49,214 nucleotides of DNA from Methanobrevibacter sp. (GTDB lineage: Archaea > Methanobacteriota > Methanobacteria > Methanobacteriales > Methanobacteriaceae), in NCBI RefSeq assembly GCF_017940815.1, contig NZ_JAGAXX010000077.1:1-49214 (forward strand), in the 5' to 3' direction. Positions within the stretch are counted from its first letter, which is position 1; each line of letters opens with the position of its first letter. Of the stretch, positions 1 to 10,448 are shown piece by piece. Below the pieces are notes generated by a model. That model was not told the origin of the DNA. It worked only from the letters and a program-made list of their open reading frames with translations, and searched no databases. The position numbers and the translations under genes are program-made.

Positions 1-53
1 AATTTATGGGTATTAAGACCTTTTTTAATAAAATAAAAAATTATCCTAATGTA

Positions 54-63
54 TTTTTATAAA
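54..63 (+). promoter_or_regulatory. TATA-box promoter of the first adhesin gene
   Basis: TTTATAAA lies at about 56-63 in an AT-rich stretch. An archaeal transcript would begin roughly 25 bases downstream, near 85. That fits translation from the ATG at 100 better than from the TTG at 147. Confidence 0.45.
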
Positions 64-146
64 CCATCAAAAAATAATATGAAAAATAAGAAAAAGAAAA
101 TGAATCTGGTCGAATTTTAACAAAAAAAATTCAGGCCCCTATATTA

Positions 147-1754
147 TTGATATTTATAATGTCGATTGGTTTTGTTAGTGCATCAGAAAGTATGACTGAA
201 ATCATTGGTAATGATTTAAACGAAATTGAGTTAACAGATTCGCAAGATCATGATTTACTTAAAGATGATGTTAAATATTCAGATATATATGTTAATTCAA
301 GTAAAGAAGTTAATGGTGATGGTTTAAGCCCTGAAACAGCATATAAAAGTTTAAGTTATGATACTTATACTAATTTAGGAGATAATGGAACTATTCATTT
401 AGCAGAAGGTTATTACGATATTCCTGATTATAAAGCTAATTATATTATTGTTGGTATGGGAGATGATACCGTTATTAATTCTTGCTGGTTTAAAACATCA
501 ACTTATGCAAATGACAATAAAATGATTACATTTTCTAATTTGACTTTTGATATTCCAGTAAAAAGGGAAGTTTATGAAACTGTTTGGATTGTTCCTCAAG
601 TTTCTTTTGAAACTGTCCATGAATATTTTAGTATTTCTCTTGATGGAACAAATTTTAGGTTTATCAATTGTACTTTTATAAACTCATCAATTGTTTCAGG
701 ACAATACATGAACAGTATTAATTATCAAAATCCTATTATGGAATCCACAATAAAAAGTTTTGAAAACTGTAAGTTTTTAAACTATTCATACAATAGTACG
801 GTTAAAGAGTATTATAAAAAATTAGGTTATGAATCAATTCGTCACACAGAATTTGAAGCAAAGAGTTTGATAACTTCATTTCAATATACTAAATTTATTT
901 TTGATAAATGTGTTTTTGACAATATAACTGCTGAAAGTGTTGTTGATTCAAGAGGCGGATTAATGGGGACCAATGGTGTTTATGGTGAAATAATAATTCA
1001 AAAATCTTCTTTTAGCAACTGCAATGTAACTGGTATTGTTAAAGCTCAACAGGTTTCTGATTGCAAAATTGAAGGCTGTACTTATGATTTTAATGCGACA
1101 AATGACATTATTGGTGAATCACCATTATATATTAACAAGACCGACATTCCACTAAATGAAACCCAATTAACCGTAACCACCAAAGACAATAGTGTTATTA
1201 TCACCTTAACTGACGTTAATACCAGTAAACCTATTGCAGGTGTTGAAGTAGGTATTTTCAACAACGGCAAAGTATTTGATTATTTAGATACCGACACTAA
1301 TGGTCAAATCATTATTAAAGATTTAGATGGTACTTATAATTTTGAGTTTTCATATCCTGGTGATCCTTACGCTTATCTTCCAACTTCCGTGAACAAGACT
1401 TTCACATTCACTAAAAACCAAAACACAACCCCTTCTAAAACCGTTCCAGCAACAAATAAAATAGTCAAGAAATCCGTTAAAATCACTGCTAAAAAGGCAA
1501 CTTTCAAGAAGTCCAAGAAAGTCAAAAAATACACAATAACCTTAAAGTCCGGAAAAAACCCAATCAAAAAGGTCAAGGTATACTTAAAAGTCAAGGGCAA
1601 AACCTACAAAGCAACCACTAACAGCAAAGGTAAGGCAACCTTTAAAATTACCAAACTAAACAAAAAAGGTAAATACAATGCTGTTATTAAATTTGCAGGT
1701 AACAAAAACTTCAAACCAACCAGTAAAAAAGTTAAAATTACTGTGAAGAAATAG
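147..1754 (+). CDS. Adhesin-like surface protein, probable 5' frameshift
   Basis: This is a secreted adhesin-like protein of the Methanobrevibacter type; no enzymatic function is expected. The N-terminus has a hydrophobic signal segment ending in FVSA. The next 300 residues, rich in Asn, Ser and aromatic residues, resemble a right-handed beta-helix. An Ig-like stretch (about residues 345-420) follows, then a lysine-rich Ig-like C-terminal repeat of the type seen at the end of many methanobacterial adhesins. The only in-frame start is TTG at 147, which gives a signal peptide without its basic n-region. A better start, ATG at 100, hits a stop at 118-120; one extra T in the run at 115-118 would restore MNLVEFLTKKIQAPILLIF as a textbook signal peptide. 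The gene may therefore be phase-shifted, a recent pseudogene, or carry a sequencing error. Class assignment is firm; the ligand is unknown. Confidence 0.8.
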   Translation: MIFIMSIGFVSASESMTEIIGNDLNEIELTDSQDHDLLKDDVKYSDIYVNSSKEVNGDGLSPETAYKSLSYDTYTNLGDNGTIHLAEGYYDIPDYKANYIIVGMGDDTVINSCWFKTSTYANDNKMITFSNLTFDIPVKREVYETVWIVPQVSFETVHEYFSISLDGTNFRFINCTFINSSIVSGQYMNSINYQNPIMESTIKSFENCKFLNYSYNSTVKEYYKKLGYESIRHTEFEAKSLITSFQYTKFIFDKCVFDNITAESVVDSRGGLMGTNGVYGEIIIQKSSFSNCNVTGIVKAQQVSDCKIEGCTYDFNATNDIIGESPLYINKTDIPLNETQLTVTTKDNSVIITLTDVNTSKPIAGVEVGIFNNGKVFDYLDTDTNGQIIIKDLDGTYNFEFSYPGDPYAYLPTSVNKTFTFTKNQNTTPSKTVPATNKIVKKSVKITAKKATFKKSKKVKKYTITLKSGKNPIKKVKVYLKVKGKTYKATTNSKGKATFKITKLNKKGKYNAVIKFAGNKNFKPTSKKVKITVKK

Positions 1755-1771
1755 TTTAACCACTATTTTTT
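1749..1771 (+). terminator. Hairpin terminator after the adhesin
   Basis: AAATAGT at 1749-1755 pairs perfectly with ACTATTT at 1762-1768 across a six-base loop, and the T-run continues to 1771. The hairpin overlaps the stop codon of the adhesin gene. Confidence 0.6.
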
Positions 1772-1900
1772 CAACTTATTTTTTTGCATTCATTAAATTA
1801 CATTTATTATATTAATGAGCCAGAACTTTCACTCTTATTTTTTTATTAACTGTAAAAGGATATTTTTAAATTAATGAATTCAATACCATTAATTATTACT

Positions 1901-1928
1901 TTTTTTATTATATTATTTATATAAAAAA
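1901..1928 (+). promoter_or_regulatory. Late promoter, copy 1 (28-bp motif shared with 20838)
   Basis: A 28-base segment starting with six T and containing TTTATATAAAAAA is identical to 20838-20865, upstream of the lysis gene. The TATA centre is about 26 bases before the ATG at 1947, so this transcript may be leaderless. No Shine-Dalgarno sequence precedes 1947. Confidence 0.6.
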
Positions 1929-1946
1929 GATAATAAAATATTAATC

Positions 1947-3134
1947 ATGACATTAGTTAAAGAATTGCAGATTAATATCATAATGAGCAATTACACTCAA
2001 AGAAGTGGTAGCTATTCGGCCAACTATGATTATCTATACTTGGATAACTTAATGGATAGTTCTTACGCTACTTTATTCAGAAGTGATTTGAAAAATCTAA
2101 AGATCAAAACATTTGGAGGAACAGAATGTAAAGTCTTGTACATTCCAAAATATGGATCTCAAGCTGTAGCAATACTTGCAAGAATTCCTGTGGGGAAAAT
2201 TTCTGAAACCACAAAGCTGATCCTTGAAGTTCATGACACTACATTCTCAAGCACATTAACACCAGGTAATGATCTGTTAATGTTTGATGCAAACTCTGAT
2301 ACATACTCAAACTTTTTCATGAACTACTCAGGTTTAAGTATCAACAATGACTCAACAGACAACGGCAGATTTTTAAGAGCAAGATTCGTTCCAAGCCTTG
2401 ATGGTAGCTCTCCAACATCATTATTCACAACAGTTGCTTCAAGCCAATCATTATCAAACAATCGTGTTGTTATAGCAAGATTTAAAAGAATTACCGGTTG
2501 TGTTGATGTTAATGATAATGCAACATATCATGGCTCAACAACTGGAAGTGTCATAATGCAAGTGGACGGAAGTCTCACAACATATGGAATTGACACCAAA
2601 TCAACATCACTAAACTGGGCCAGCAGTGACAAAAGCTATCTGATGTTTAACGGAGCTAAAACTTTAGTTCAGGTTTCATCATGGGACGCTTACAATCAAG
2701 GAAGTGACACAAACGGAAGCTATAAACAATATCATATTCACGGAAGAGTGGGAACTGGTTTTTCATCAAACAGTGATTATCTTGAGGGATTCAGCAGGAA
2801 CAATCCAACCAAAATTTATGACAGTAATTTCGCTGAAGTTGAAATAGCTCCAACATTCTTTGCAACAACAGAATTTGAAGAATACAACTATGTTGATTTG
2901 AAGTGGATGTTAATCTTCCCATCACCATTGTTCGCAGCTAATGGCATTCCAGAAATCACAGTAACAGAAAAACAAACAAAAACTGGAATCAGATTATACA
3001 AAGGTAAACATGAATATCCTAAGGCATATAAAGGAAGCAAGCTATTGTGGGATGCCAATGATGAGTCAATGGACAATACTGGATTGTATATTCCAGATAA
3101 AATTAAAAACAAAGATTGGGATTGGGTGTTTTAG
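1947..3134 (+). CDS. Putative virion fibre / host-recognition protein
   Basis: No firm family match is recognised for this 395-residue protein. It has no signal peptide or membrane segment. It is rich in Ser, Thr, Asn and Tyr, as tail-fibre and appendage proteins are. The segment around residues 35-80 (DSSYATLFRSDLKNLKIKTF, then a Tyr/Pro-rich stretch) faintly resembles the DUF2341 lectin-like fold. The C-terminus carries a short motif (GIRLYKGKHEYPKAYKGSKL) of a kind common in phage tail and minor structural proteins. It is the first gene of the fibre cluster, and the next gene starts one base after its stop. ATG at 1947 is favoured because the TATA box lies 26 bases upstream; ATG at 1983 is an alternative. 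A role in attachment to the archaeal surface is inferred from context. Confidence 0.6.
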   Translation: MTLVKELQINIIMSNYTQRSGSYSANYDYLYLDNLMDSSYATLFRSDLKNLKIKTFGGTECKVLYIPKYGSQAVAILARIPVGKISETTKLILEVHDTTFSSTLTPGNDLLMFDANSDTYSNFFMNYSGLSINNDSTDNGRFLRARFVPSLDGSSPTSLFTTVASSQSLSNNRVVIARFKRITGCVDVNDNATYHGSTTGSVIMQVDGSLTTYGIDTKSTSLNWASSDKSYLMFNGAKTLVQVSSWDAYNQGSDTNGSYKQYHIHGRVGTGFSSNSDYLEGFSRNNPTKIYDSNFAEVEIAPTFFATTEFEEYNYVDLKWMLIFPSPLFAANGIPEITVTEKQTKTGIRLYKGKHEYPKAYKGSKLLWDANDESMDNTGLYIPDKIKNKDWDWVF

Positions 3135-3135
3135 G

Positions 3136-3906
3136 ATGATAGAAGAATATAGAGAAACAATAGGACATGGCCGAGGATATCCAACTGGATTAGGTCATGA
3201 GGAAAAGATGGATGTCATTGCTTGTCTTTTAGATGAGGGCGAAAGGATTTATGTTAATGAAGAGCATACTGCTTGGATTTCATCCAACCAATGCAGAGTA
3301 GGTGAAATGGTAACATTAGCAGAAGAATCAACAATGGAACACACAATAGTCAAGAAAGCCAAGGAAGGTGATTTGGCTTTTGGCTATTTATTAGGTAAAG
3401 TACAAGTCAGAAGTTCAGGACATACTCTCGTAACTGTTGCAGTTTTAGGTGATGTTTTCAGATTGAAACTCAAAAGACCTGCTCCAGCAGATATATTGCC
3501 GAACACAAGAATCTACATTGATAAGGATGGTGAATGTAATCCTTCACAAGGCCACGATTTAAGACTGCTTTCCATTGTCAACCTAACGGAAAATGAAGAT
3601 GTAGAATACATTAGAGTATACAGGCAGATGTCTGAAATCGAAATGTATCCCGAATCACAGAACTGTATTGATCTTGCGGACTGCTCTTTTGAACAGGATG
3701 AAATAACTCACGTGGTAAATATGATCGTACCGACAGAGTCCAACATCATGGCACAGGCCAATTATGTTAAAGATAAAGACGGTGTTACCTATTGTGAACT
3801 TCCGGACGTAGCTATTGTCAATAATGTCAGATTCGTATGGGAGGACAACAAACTCTACATGGAATGGGACGGTTGTGATGATAATGAAAAAGTATATTTT
3901 ATATAA
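3136..3906 (+). CDS. Virion-associated protein of unknown function
   Basis: This 256-residue protein follows the preceding fibre gene with a one-base gap. The frame extends upstream to 3010, but ATG at 3136 is chosen because it follows the previous stop and has GGGTG eight bases upstream. The N-terminus (MIEEYRETIGHGRGYPTGLG) and a middle segment ending in a run of short beta-like strands show no recognised domain. Asp and Glu are abundant, and no membrane segment or signal peptide is present. Its place between two fibre-type genes suggests a structural or baseplate-associated role, but this is context only. Confidence 0.6.
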   Translation: MIEEYRETIGHGRGYPTGLGHEEKMDVIACLLDEGERIYVNEEHTAWISSNQCRVGEMVTLAEESTMEHTIVKKAKEGDLAFGYLLGKVQVRSSGHTLVTVAVLGDVFRLKLKRPAPADILPNTRIYIDKDGECNPSQGHDLRLLSIVNLTENEDVEYIRVYRQMSEIEMYPESQNCIDLADCSFEQDEITHVVNMIVPTESNIMAQANYVKDKDGVTYCELPDVAIVNNVRFVWEDNKLYMEWDGCDDNEKVYFI

Positions 3907-3972
3907 AAGAAATAATAAAATATATAATAAATTATATAATAAGAAATATAATATCATTAGTGAGGTATGACC

Positions 3973-4164
3973 ATGACTATAAGGAAGCTTGTCGGAACAT
4001 TGGAAAACAAAGGCCCTTACATTGACCAGGCAACAGGCCACTGGTTCTACTGGAACGGCACCAAATATGTGGACTCAGGCTATCCCTATGCAGTCAAGCC
4101 TATTATAGAATTCAAAATCGAAAATGGAATCTTATACTATTCAATTACTTGGGAGGCACAATGA
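3973..4164 (+). CDS. Small aromatic-rich virion protein
   Basis: This protein of about 63 residues contains ATGHWFYWNGTKYVDSGYPY, a Trp/Tyr/Gly-rich pattern typical of short appendage modules in phage fibre clusters. GAGGT at 3962-3966 is six bases from the ATG at 3973, so this start is preferred over the ATG at 3967, which abuts the ribosome binding site. Its stop overlaps the start of the next small gene (ATGA at 4161). The exact function is unknown. Confidence 0.55.
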   Translation: MTIRKLVGTLENKGPYIDQATGHWFYWNGTKYVDSGYPYAVKPIIEFKIENGILYYSITWEAQ

Positions 4165-4328
4165 AATACATCAGATACTTTGAAACTCTTGAAGAATACG
4201 AAGATTGGATAAACGTAGAGGAAAACGCTGAAGAAGTCTACAGGACTGAAGAAAAGATTTGTGTTGACGGCATAATACTCAGCCACACAAACAAATCATA
4301 TGAAGAGGTGGAAAACATTGCTTTATGA
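4161..4328 (+). CDS. Small acidic protein (55 aa) in the fibre/holin cluster
   Basis: This short frame begins MKYIRYFETLEEYEDWI, is 55 residues long and is strongly acidic in its first half. It is translationally coupled: its ATG overlaps the upstream TGA. Its 3' end overlaps the start of the membrane protein gene downstream. No family is recognised. The tight overlaps on both sides are the main evidence that it is a real gene. Confidence 0.5.
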   Translation: MKYIRYFETLEEYEDWINVEENAEEVYRTEEKICVDGIILSHTNKSYEEVENIAL

Positions 4329-4569
4329 ATGGTTAGAGCGAAACAGAAAAGACATTGACATATTAACTTCATTTTTAGTCACCATTATACCAATCATCAT
4401 GTTATACTCAGAATCTTTAGGAATCACAGAAAATACCATTCCCTACTGCATACTAATGATTATTTTAGGCGTAGCCAGTCATTATGCAAGTAGGTTAAGA
4501 GGCGATGGGGATGTTGAATACGCAAAGAAAAAAGCTAAAAGAGTTTTGGGATACCCTCAAAAGGAATAG
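4318..4569 (+). CDS. Holin-like small membrane protein 1
   Basis: A small protein with two predicted membrane segments (around FLVTIIPIIMLYSESLGI and IPYCILMIILGVASHYAS) and a basic C-terminal tail with KKKAKR. This size and topology are typical of phage holins, which permeabilise the membrane at lysis. A second small two-segment protein follows directly. GAGGTGG at 4305-4311 lies six bases before TTG at 4318, which favours that start; ATG at 4300 is in frame and would add six residues. The holin call is an inference from topology and provirus context. The cell-wall enzyme itself lies about 16 kb away at 20898. Confidence 0.55.
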   Translation: MLYEWLERNRKDIDILTSFLVTIIPIIMLYSESLGITENTIPYCILMIILGVASHYASRLRGDGDVEYAKKKAKRVLGYPQKE

Positions 4570-4575
4570 GCTTTT

Positions 4576-4860
4576 ATGGAGAATATTGTTAAGTTGATTT
4601 CTATGAAAGATTTAAAAAAGAAAATCATCATCTGTAACTTTACCAAAACAATTTCAAGTGCTGTTTTAACAGCCGTAGCTATCAACATCATAATGGATAA
4701 TGCAACAAAGTATGCTTTAATGGAAGGCATAATACCATTTGCTTTAGCCATCATCATTGTACTATTAATTGATTTGTATCAGTATAGATGTGACAAAGAA
4801 GACAAGATTAATTTGAATGATTTAGAGGAAAGAATCCAAAAGCTGGAGGGTGATGAATGA
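4576..4860 (+). CDS. Holin-like small membrane protein 2
   Basis: This 94-residue protein has two membrane segments (about residues 26-42 and 50-67) followed by an acidic, probably coiled-coil tail ending LEERIQKLEGDE. It starts six bases after the preceding holin-like gene, and its stop overlaps the ATG of the glycosyltransferase by four bases, so the three are probably co-transcribed and translationally coupled. Two adjacent small membrane proteins could act as a holin/antiholin pair. That is inference; no sequence family was recognised. Confidence 0.5.
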   Translation: MENIVKLISMKDLKKKIIICNFTKTISSAVLTAVAINIIMDNATKYALMEGIIPFALAIIIVLLIDLYQYRCDKEDKINLNDLEERIQKLEGDE

Positions 4861-5450
4861 AGATACTGATTGCAGTTCCAACATTTGAAACCATAAAACC
4901 TGAATGCTTCAAAAGCATATACGGACTCAAAAGACCTGAAGGTTCTAGTCTGTACTTTGATTATGTTTCAGGCTATGACTGCGCCAAGGCAAGAAACCAA
5001 ATAGCTAAAAACGCAATGGCCGGAAACTATGACTATGTGCTGATGGTTGACTCAGACATACAGCTTCCTCAAGACACTTTAATCAAGCTATTGGAATGTG
5101 AATCAGACATTGCTCTTGGCTGGTACTACAGGAAAAGAACAAAGACGGATCAGACAGTGATATTCACTTTCGGCAAAAACTTCGATGATCAAAACTGCAT
5201 TACTGGCCAAACAATGATTCATGAAATCCCAAGACCTATCGAAGTCAAAGGCGGTGGCCTTGGAATAGCCTTAATTAAAGTGGAAATCTTTAATAAATTA
5301 TCTTATCCGTACTTTAAGTTCGTTACTTACTCTGATGATTCAGTATTGTCTGAAGATTTATATTTCTGTAATCTGGCCAGTGAAAATGGTTGCAATATCA
5401 AATGTAACCCACGAGTTAAAGGAAATCATATATTTGAAATAATGATGTGA
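4857..5450 (+). CDS. Phage-type GT-A glycosyltransferase
   Basis: This 197-residue protein resembles the GT-A glycosyltransferases found in virus genomes. The N-terminus MKILIAVPTFETIKPE is a typical first beta strand. The stretch YDYVLMVDSDIQLP carries the DxD metal and nucleotide-sugar site (about residues 60-65). A Gly-rich GGGLGIALIK segment and a later SEDLYFC motif match the acceptor side of the fold. It probably transfers a sugar from a nucleotide donor to virion protein or host surface glycan. It sits between holin-like genes and fibre genes, so glycosylation of the Thr-rich collagen-like fibres is an attractive but untested role. At about 200 residues it is compact, as viral versions often are. 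Confidence 0.8.
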   Translation: MKILIAVPTFETIKPECFKSIYGLKRPEGSSLYFDYVSGYDCAKARNQIAKNAMAGNYDYVLMVDSDIQLPQDTLIKLLECESDIALGWYYRKRTKTDQTVIFTFGKNFDDQNCITGQTMIHEIPRPIEVKGGGLGIALIKVEIFNKLSYPYFKFVTYSDDSVLSEDLYFCNLASENGCNIKCNPRVKGNHIFEIMM

Positions 5451-5456
5451 TAAAAA

Positions 5457-6086
5457 ATGACAGATACAATTGTTTTATTGGAAGAAAGAAAGGAGATTAC
5501 TACCTTCTTATTGGATGATGGGGTTAAAACATTGGTCGATAATGTAATAACTACATCTGGTAGTAGTCTTGGTTATGAGTATTCCAATAAGTGCATGGTT
5601 GACGACATACTCTGTATTTCAGACAAATCAGCAATAGGAAAGGAGTCACTCAGAAAATACACCGGTGATGCAACAGAAGTTCCTGTCGGCGTCCTTGTCA
5701 ATGAACCGGTTGTAATGACAAACGGCGAGAGAAAAGGAAGTGTACTACTCTTAGGTGGACTCTACAGATTGAAACTGGCTTCCGGCCAAATTGTTAAAGC
5801 TGGTGACAGAATCAAACTGACACCAAATGGAGCTATTGTTGACAATGCCGGAGAGTTTCTGGCTTTTCATCCTGTTGCAGACTCTGATGAATACAATTAT
5901 GTCAATTGTTTCCAAGTAAGTCTTGGAGGTAAAGGAGAGAAAGGAGACACCGGAGATACAGGTGCTGCGACTGTTATCCTCGGGTCTTATGATACTTTCG
6001 AAGAACTAATCGCAGCACATCCAACTGCCAACGAAGGAGATGCATTCCTAGTTGCAGGCGAACTATTCGTTTGGCATAACGATTAA
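5457..6086 (+). CDS. Decoration-protein homologue fused to a collagen-like tail
   Basis: The first 160 residues align throughout with the capsid decoration candidate at 17709. Both begin with xDxIxLLEERKExTTFLLD, share VNxPVxMTxGxRKxSVLxLG and RLKLASG, and have a DDYNYV-like end. Here a short collagen-like run ([14 protein letters not shown]) and a module ending GDAFLVAGELFVW have been added. The module occurs again in the fibre proteins at 6118 and 9351. The gene is therefore a fusion of a head-surface protein with fibre material, suggesting a capsid-anchored fibre. GTGAT precedes the ATG at 5457. The decoration role is inferred from the paralogue next to the capsid genes. Confidence 0.7.
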   Translation: MTDTIVLLEERKEITTFLLDDGVKTLVDNVITTSGSSLGYEYSNKCMVDDILCISDKSAIGKESLRKYTGDATEVPVGVLVNEPVVMTNGERKGSVLLLGGLYRLKLASGQIVKAGDRIKLTPNGAIVDNAGEFLAFHPVADSDEYNYVNCFQVSLGGKGEKGDTGDTGAATVILGSYDTFEELIAAHPTANEGDAFLVAGELFVWHND

Positions 6087-6117
6087 TTTAAACTAAATAA
6101 AATAGAGGTGTTAATAC

Positions 6118-6990
<873 letters not shown>

Positions 6991-7012
6991 AATCCATTAA
7001 AATCCCTCAAAA

Positions 7013-7049
7013 GGAAGTGCTGGCTTAATAGTTAGCGCTTCCTTTTTTT
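7013..7049 (+). terminator. Intrinsic-type terminator after the collagen-like fibre gene
   Basis: GGAAGTGC at 7013-7020 pairs with GCGCTTCC at 7035-7042 (eight pairs, one G-U), followed by seven T at 7043-7049. Confidence 0.75.
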
Positions 7050-7077
7050 ATAAACAAATAATAAAGGTGATACAAAT

Positions 7078-7410
7078 ATGGCATGGATAAATGTAGGAAA
7101 CATAAAAGGCGAAACTGGTGCAAGCGGCCGTAGTATCAATGTATATAAGGACACATCACACGGCCAAATAATTTTTGTTGGTGAGGATACACAAGCGATA
7201 ATTTATCTCAGTGAAATCAAAGGGGCTAAAGGCGATACTGGGGCAACTGGTCCTGCAGGTCCTGTTAATATGACTTCAACATTGGATACCTCAGACACTA
7301 CAAATGCAGTAACCAACAGTGCAATAGCTACAGAAATCGAAAGTATCCAAACAGCTATTGGAAACATTACCTCTGCTCAGCAAAGCAACCTGACATTGCT
7401 TGGGAGTTGA
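7078..7410 (+). CDS. Short collagen-like fibre protein
   Basis: This 110-residue protein starts MAWINVGNIKGETG, closely like the opening of the neighbouring fibre proteins (MTWKSVGVIQGPKG, MAEKEWIEIGPVRG). It carries a second short Gly-X-Y run, [14 protein letters not shown]. The remaining C-terminal 45 residues are polar, predicted helical, and resemble the coiled-coil trimer region of tail fibres (TNAVTNSAIATEIESIQTAI). It ends just before the next gene. It may be a connector between fibre segments. AAGGTGAT upstream is a strong ribosome binding site. Confidence 0.7.
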   Translation: MAWINVGNIKGETGASGRSINVYKDTSHGQIIFVGEDTQAIIYLSEIKGAKGDTGATGPAGPVNMTSTLDTSDTTNAVTNSAIATEIESIQTAIGNITSAQQSNLTLLGS

Positions 7411-7415
7411 TTAAT

Positions 7416-8255
7416 ATGACGTATATCGCTCCGGACCTTTCCGATATTCTATCTAATGAGCAGGAACTGAACACCAGGTTAACAAACTTAAAAACTTTAC
7501 TTGGAAACCAACTGGATGATTTAAACACAAGCCATTCCAGTAATGATTCAATTTCAAAGTTAATAAGTATGATAAGCAATCCGCCGGTATGGAAGATTGA
7601 GAGAAGCTCAGCATACGCTGGTGATCAGTTGGGAGATCGTGTTGCAGTAACAGGATGTGATGTGTATTCATGGAATAGATACAATCCAGCAACCTATGTA
7701 GATAACGATTACTGGTATCTTCAAGCTTTAGCAAAGAGTACAAATGCAACATCAACAGCATGGGGATTATTCAACACTGGCACAATCAACCCAGCAGATA
7801 GTTTTGATTTGGTAGTATATGGAAGGGCAATGGCTAACTTTAACAATAATGCTTTTTCAGGTGTAGGTTTCAGTTATGGTACTCCAACAGCAAATTCTCC
7901 ATTCTCAGGTTTTTATATTGGAATTACATTAGATTCAGGAACATATCATCCGGCACATGCAATATTCGATAACAGCACTACTCCAACAATATCAAAAACT
8001 GACTATGGAACATATGATTCCGCAAACCAAAAATTCAGACTACATATGATACATGATGATGATTATTTGGCAGTATACTGGTTTAAGGATAAGGAATTCC
8101 TATGGAATGAATGGATTAACATATCCGATTTACCATCTGGATATTCCAGTGCAGATTTGAAGATGAGTTATGTAAGCCATGGAACAGGCCTTGGAAGAAA
8201 TGCATATGTCCCTAGACTGGAGCTGGCCTCACCATGCAGATTAAACATACTATAA
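7416..8255 (+). CDS. Putative fibre or receptor-binding protein
   Basis: About 279 residues. The first 50 are a predicted coiled coil (EQELNTRLTNLKTLLGNQLD), a typical attachment region for a fibre. The remainder is a beta-rich, aromatic, Gly/Ser/Thr-rich domain that resembles the concanavalin-like or jelly-roll tips of tail proteins (for example AWGLFNTGTINPADSFDLVV and ISDLPSGYSSADLKMSYVSH). ATG at 7416 is chosen because GGGAG lies nine bases upstream; TTG at 7407 is in frame. It lies in a run of fibre genes on the same strand. Receptor binding is inferred from position and composition only. Confidence 0.6.
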   Translation: MTYIAPDLSDILSNEQELNTRLTNLKTLLGNQLDDLNTSHSSNDSISKLISMISNPPVWKIERSSAYAGDQLGDRVAVTGCDVYSWNRYNPATYVDNDYWYLQALAKSTNATSTAWGLFNTGTINPADSFDLVVYGRAMANFNNNAFSGVGFSYGTPTANSPFSGFYIGITLDSGTYHPAHAIFDNSTTPTISKTDYGTYDSANQKFRLHMIHDDDYLAVYWFKDKEFLWNEWINISDLPSGYSSADLKMSYVSHGTGLGRNAYVPRLELASPCRLNIL

Positions 8256-8269
8256 GGAAGTGATTAAAA

Positions 8270-9350
8270 TTGTCAATTGCAAGTGGTGTAATCAATACAA
8301 ATACAAAATTAACAGCCGTGAGGAATGCATTGAGGGAATTGTTAACCGAACATGGAATAGTCTATTATAGTGATGATGATGTTTTCACCTTAGCACGAAG
8401 AGTATGGTTTTTAGTTCATCCAACTAATGGAGCACCTGGAGGCTCATACATTGAGGCAGCTGCAGTCGGCCAACCAGTTAATGTTAGTGTTTACAAGGAT
8501 TGTGATGATGATGCAGAATTGCCTGATGGTGCAGTTGCGGATTTTATCATAAGCATCAACGGTGAAGAGAAAATCCATATCAAATCATTATTCGATAACG
8601 GCACTGCTCGGTGTTCATATGTTCCTGAAAATGCTGGAGATACATTATCAATCAAAGCATTAGTTAATGATTATGTAGGAGTGCATTTTGAAACGGAAGT
8701 ATTGGCATTCAGATATAAAGACGAATATACTGTGAGTTCGGATTCATATACTCTAGTTAAATACCCAAGTTCTGCAGACATTACCGTTAGTGAAGTGGCT
8801 GAATTCAACAGTTCTTATGATTATGTTAATGCGATTGAAATTTCAAAAACCTACGGTGCCGCACAGGCGGGTTATTTGATACCAACCAGTTTAATTGAAG
8901 GCGTGGATTTATCTGAAAAGGGAATTCACTTCTCATCTTTTGTAAGTCCAATGTATTCATCATCAAGCGGTTGGGCTTCAGGAATTTGCCTTCTGAATTC
9001 AAAAACATTAACACATTACCGTGACAACAAGATACTGGAACTTGGAGCATATCCCGGTAAAAAGGGATTGCAATATTCCGGAACCAATCATACAATAAAC
9101 ACGATAAATACAACAACCGGACAGTTAAGCATTAATGGTGCCTATAAATTTAATTTATGGTATGATGGAGCATATGTTAAAGCTACAATCACAGATTACT
9201 GGGGAACATCAACATATTATAGCTATGAAACATCCTCACTTCCTGATGCAATAGCTAATATGGACACAGTATTTCCAGCGTTCATGATTTATGATTACGG
9301 TGGAAAAATAAGATTTAGAGAAACATTAATTGAACCATGGAGGAATACAA

Positions 9351-9358
<8 letters not shown>
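8270..9358 (+). CDS. Putative fibre / appendage protein with beta-rich domains
   Basis: This 362-residue protein has a helical N-terminal region (INTNTKLTAVRNALRELLTE). It is followed by an Ig-like segment (VGQPVNVSVYKDCDDDAELP through the VGVHFETEV strand) and a large beta-rich C-terminal domain similar in flavour to the preceding protein. The start is TTG at 8270 with GGAAGTGAT upstream. Its last bases overlap the start of the collagen-like gene at 9351, indicating coupled translation. No named family is recognised. A structural role on the virion is inferred from neighbours. Confidence 0.6.
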
Positions 9359-10448
<1,090 letters not shown>

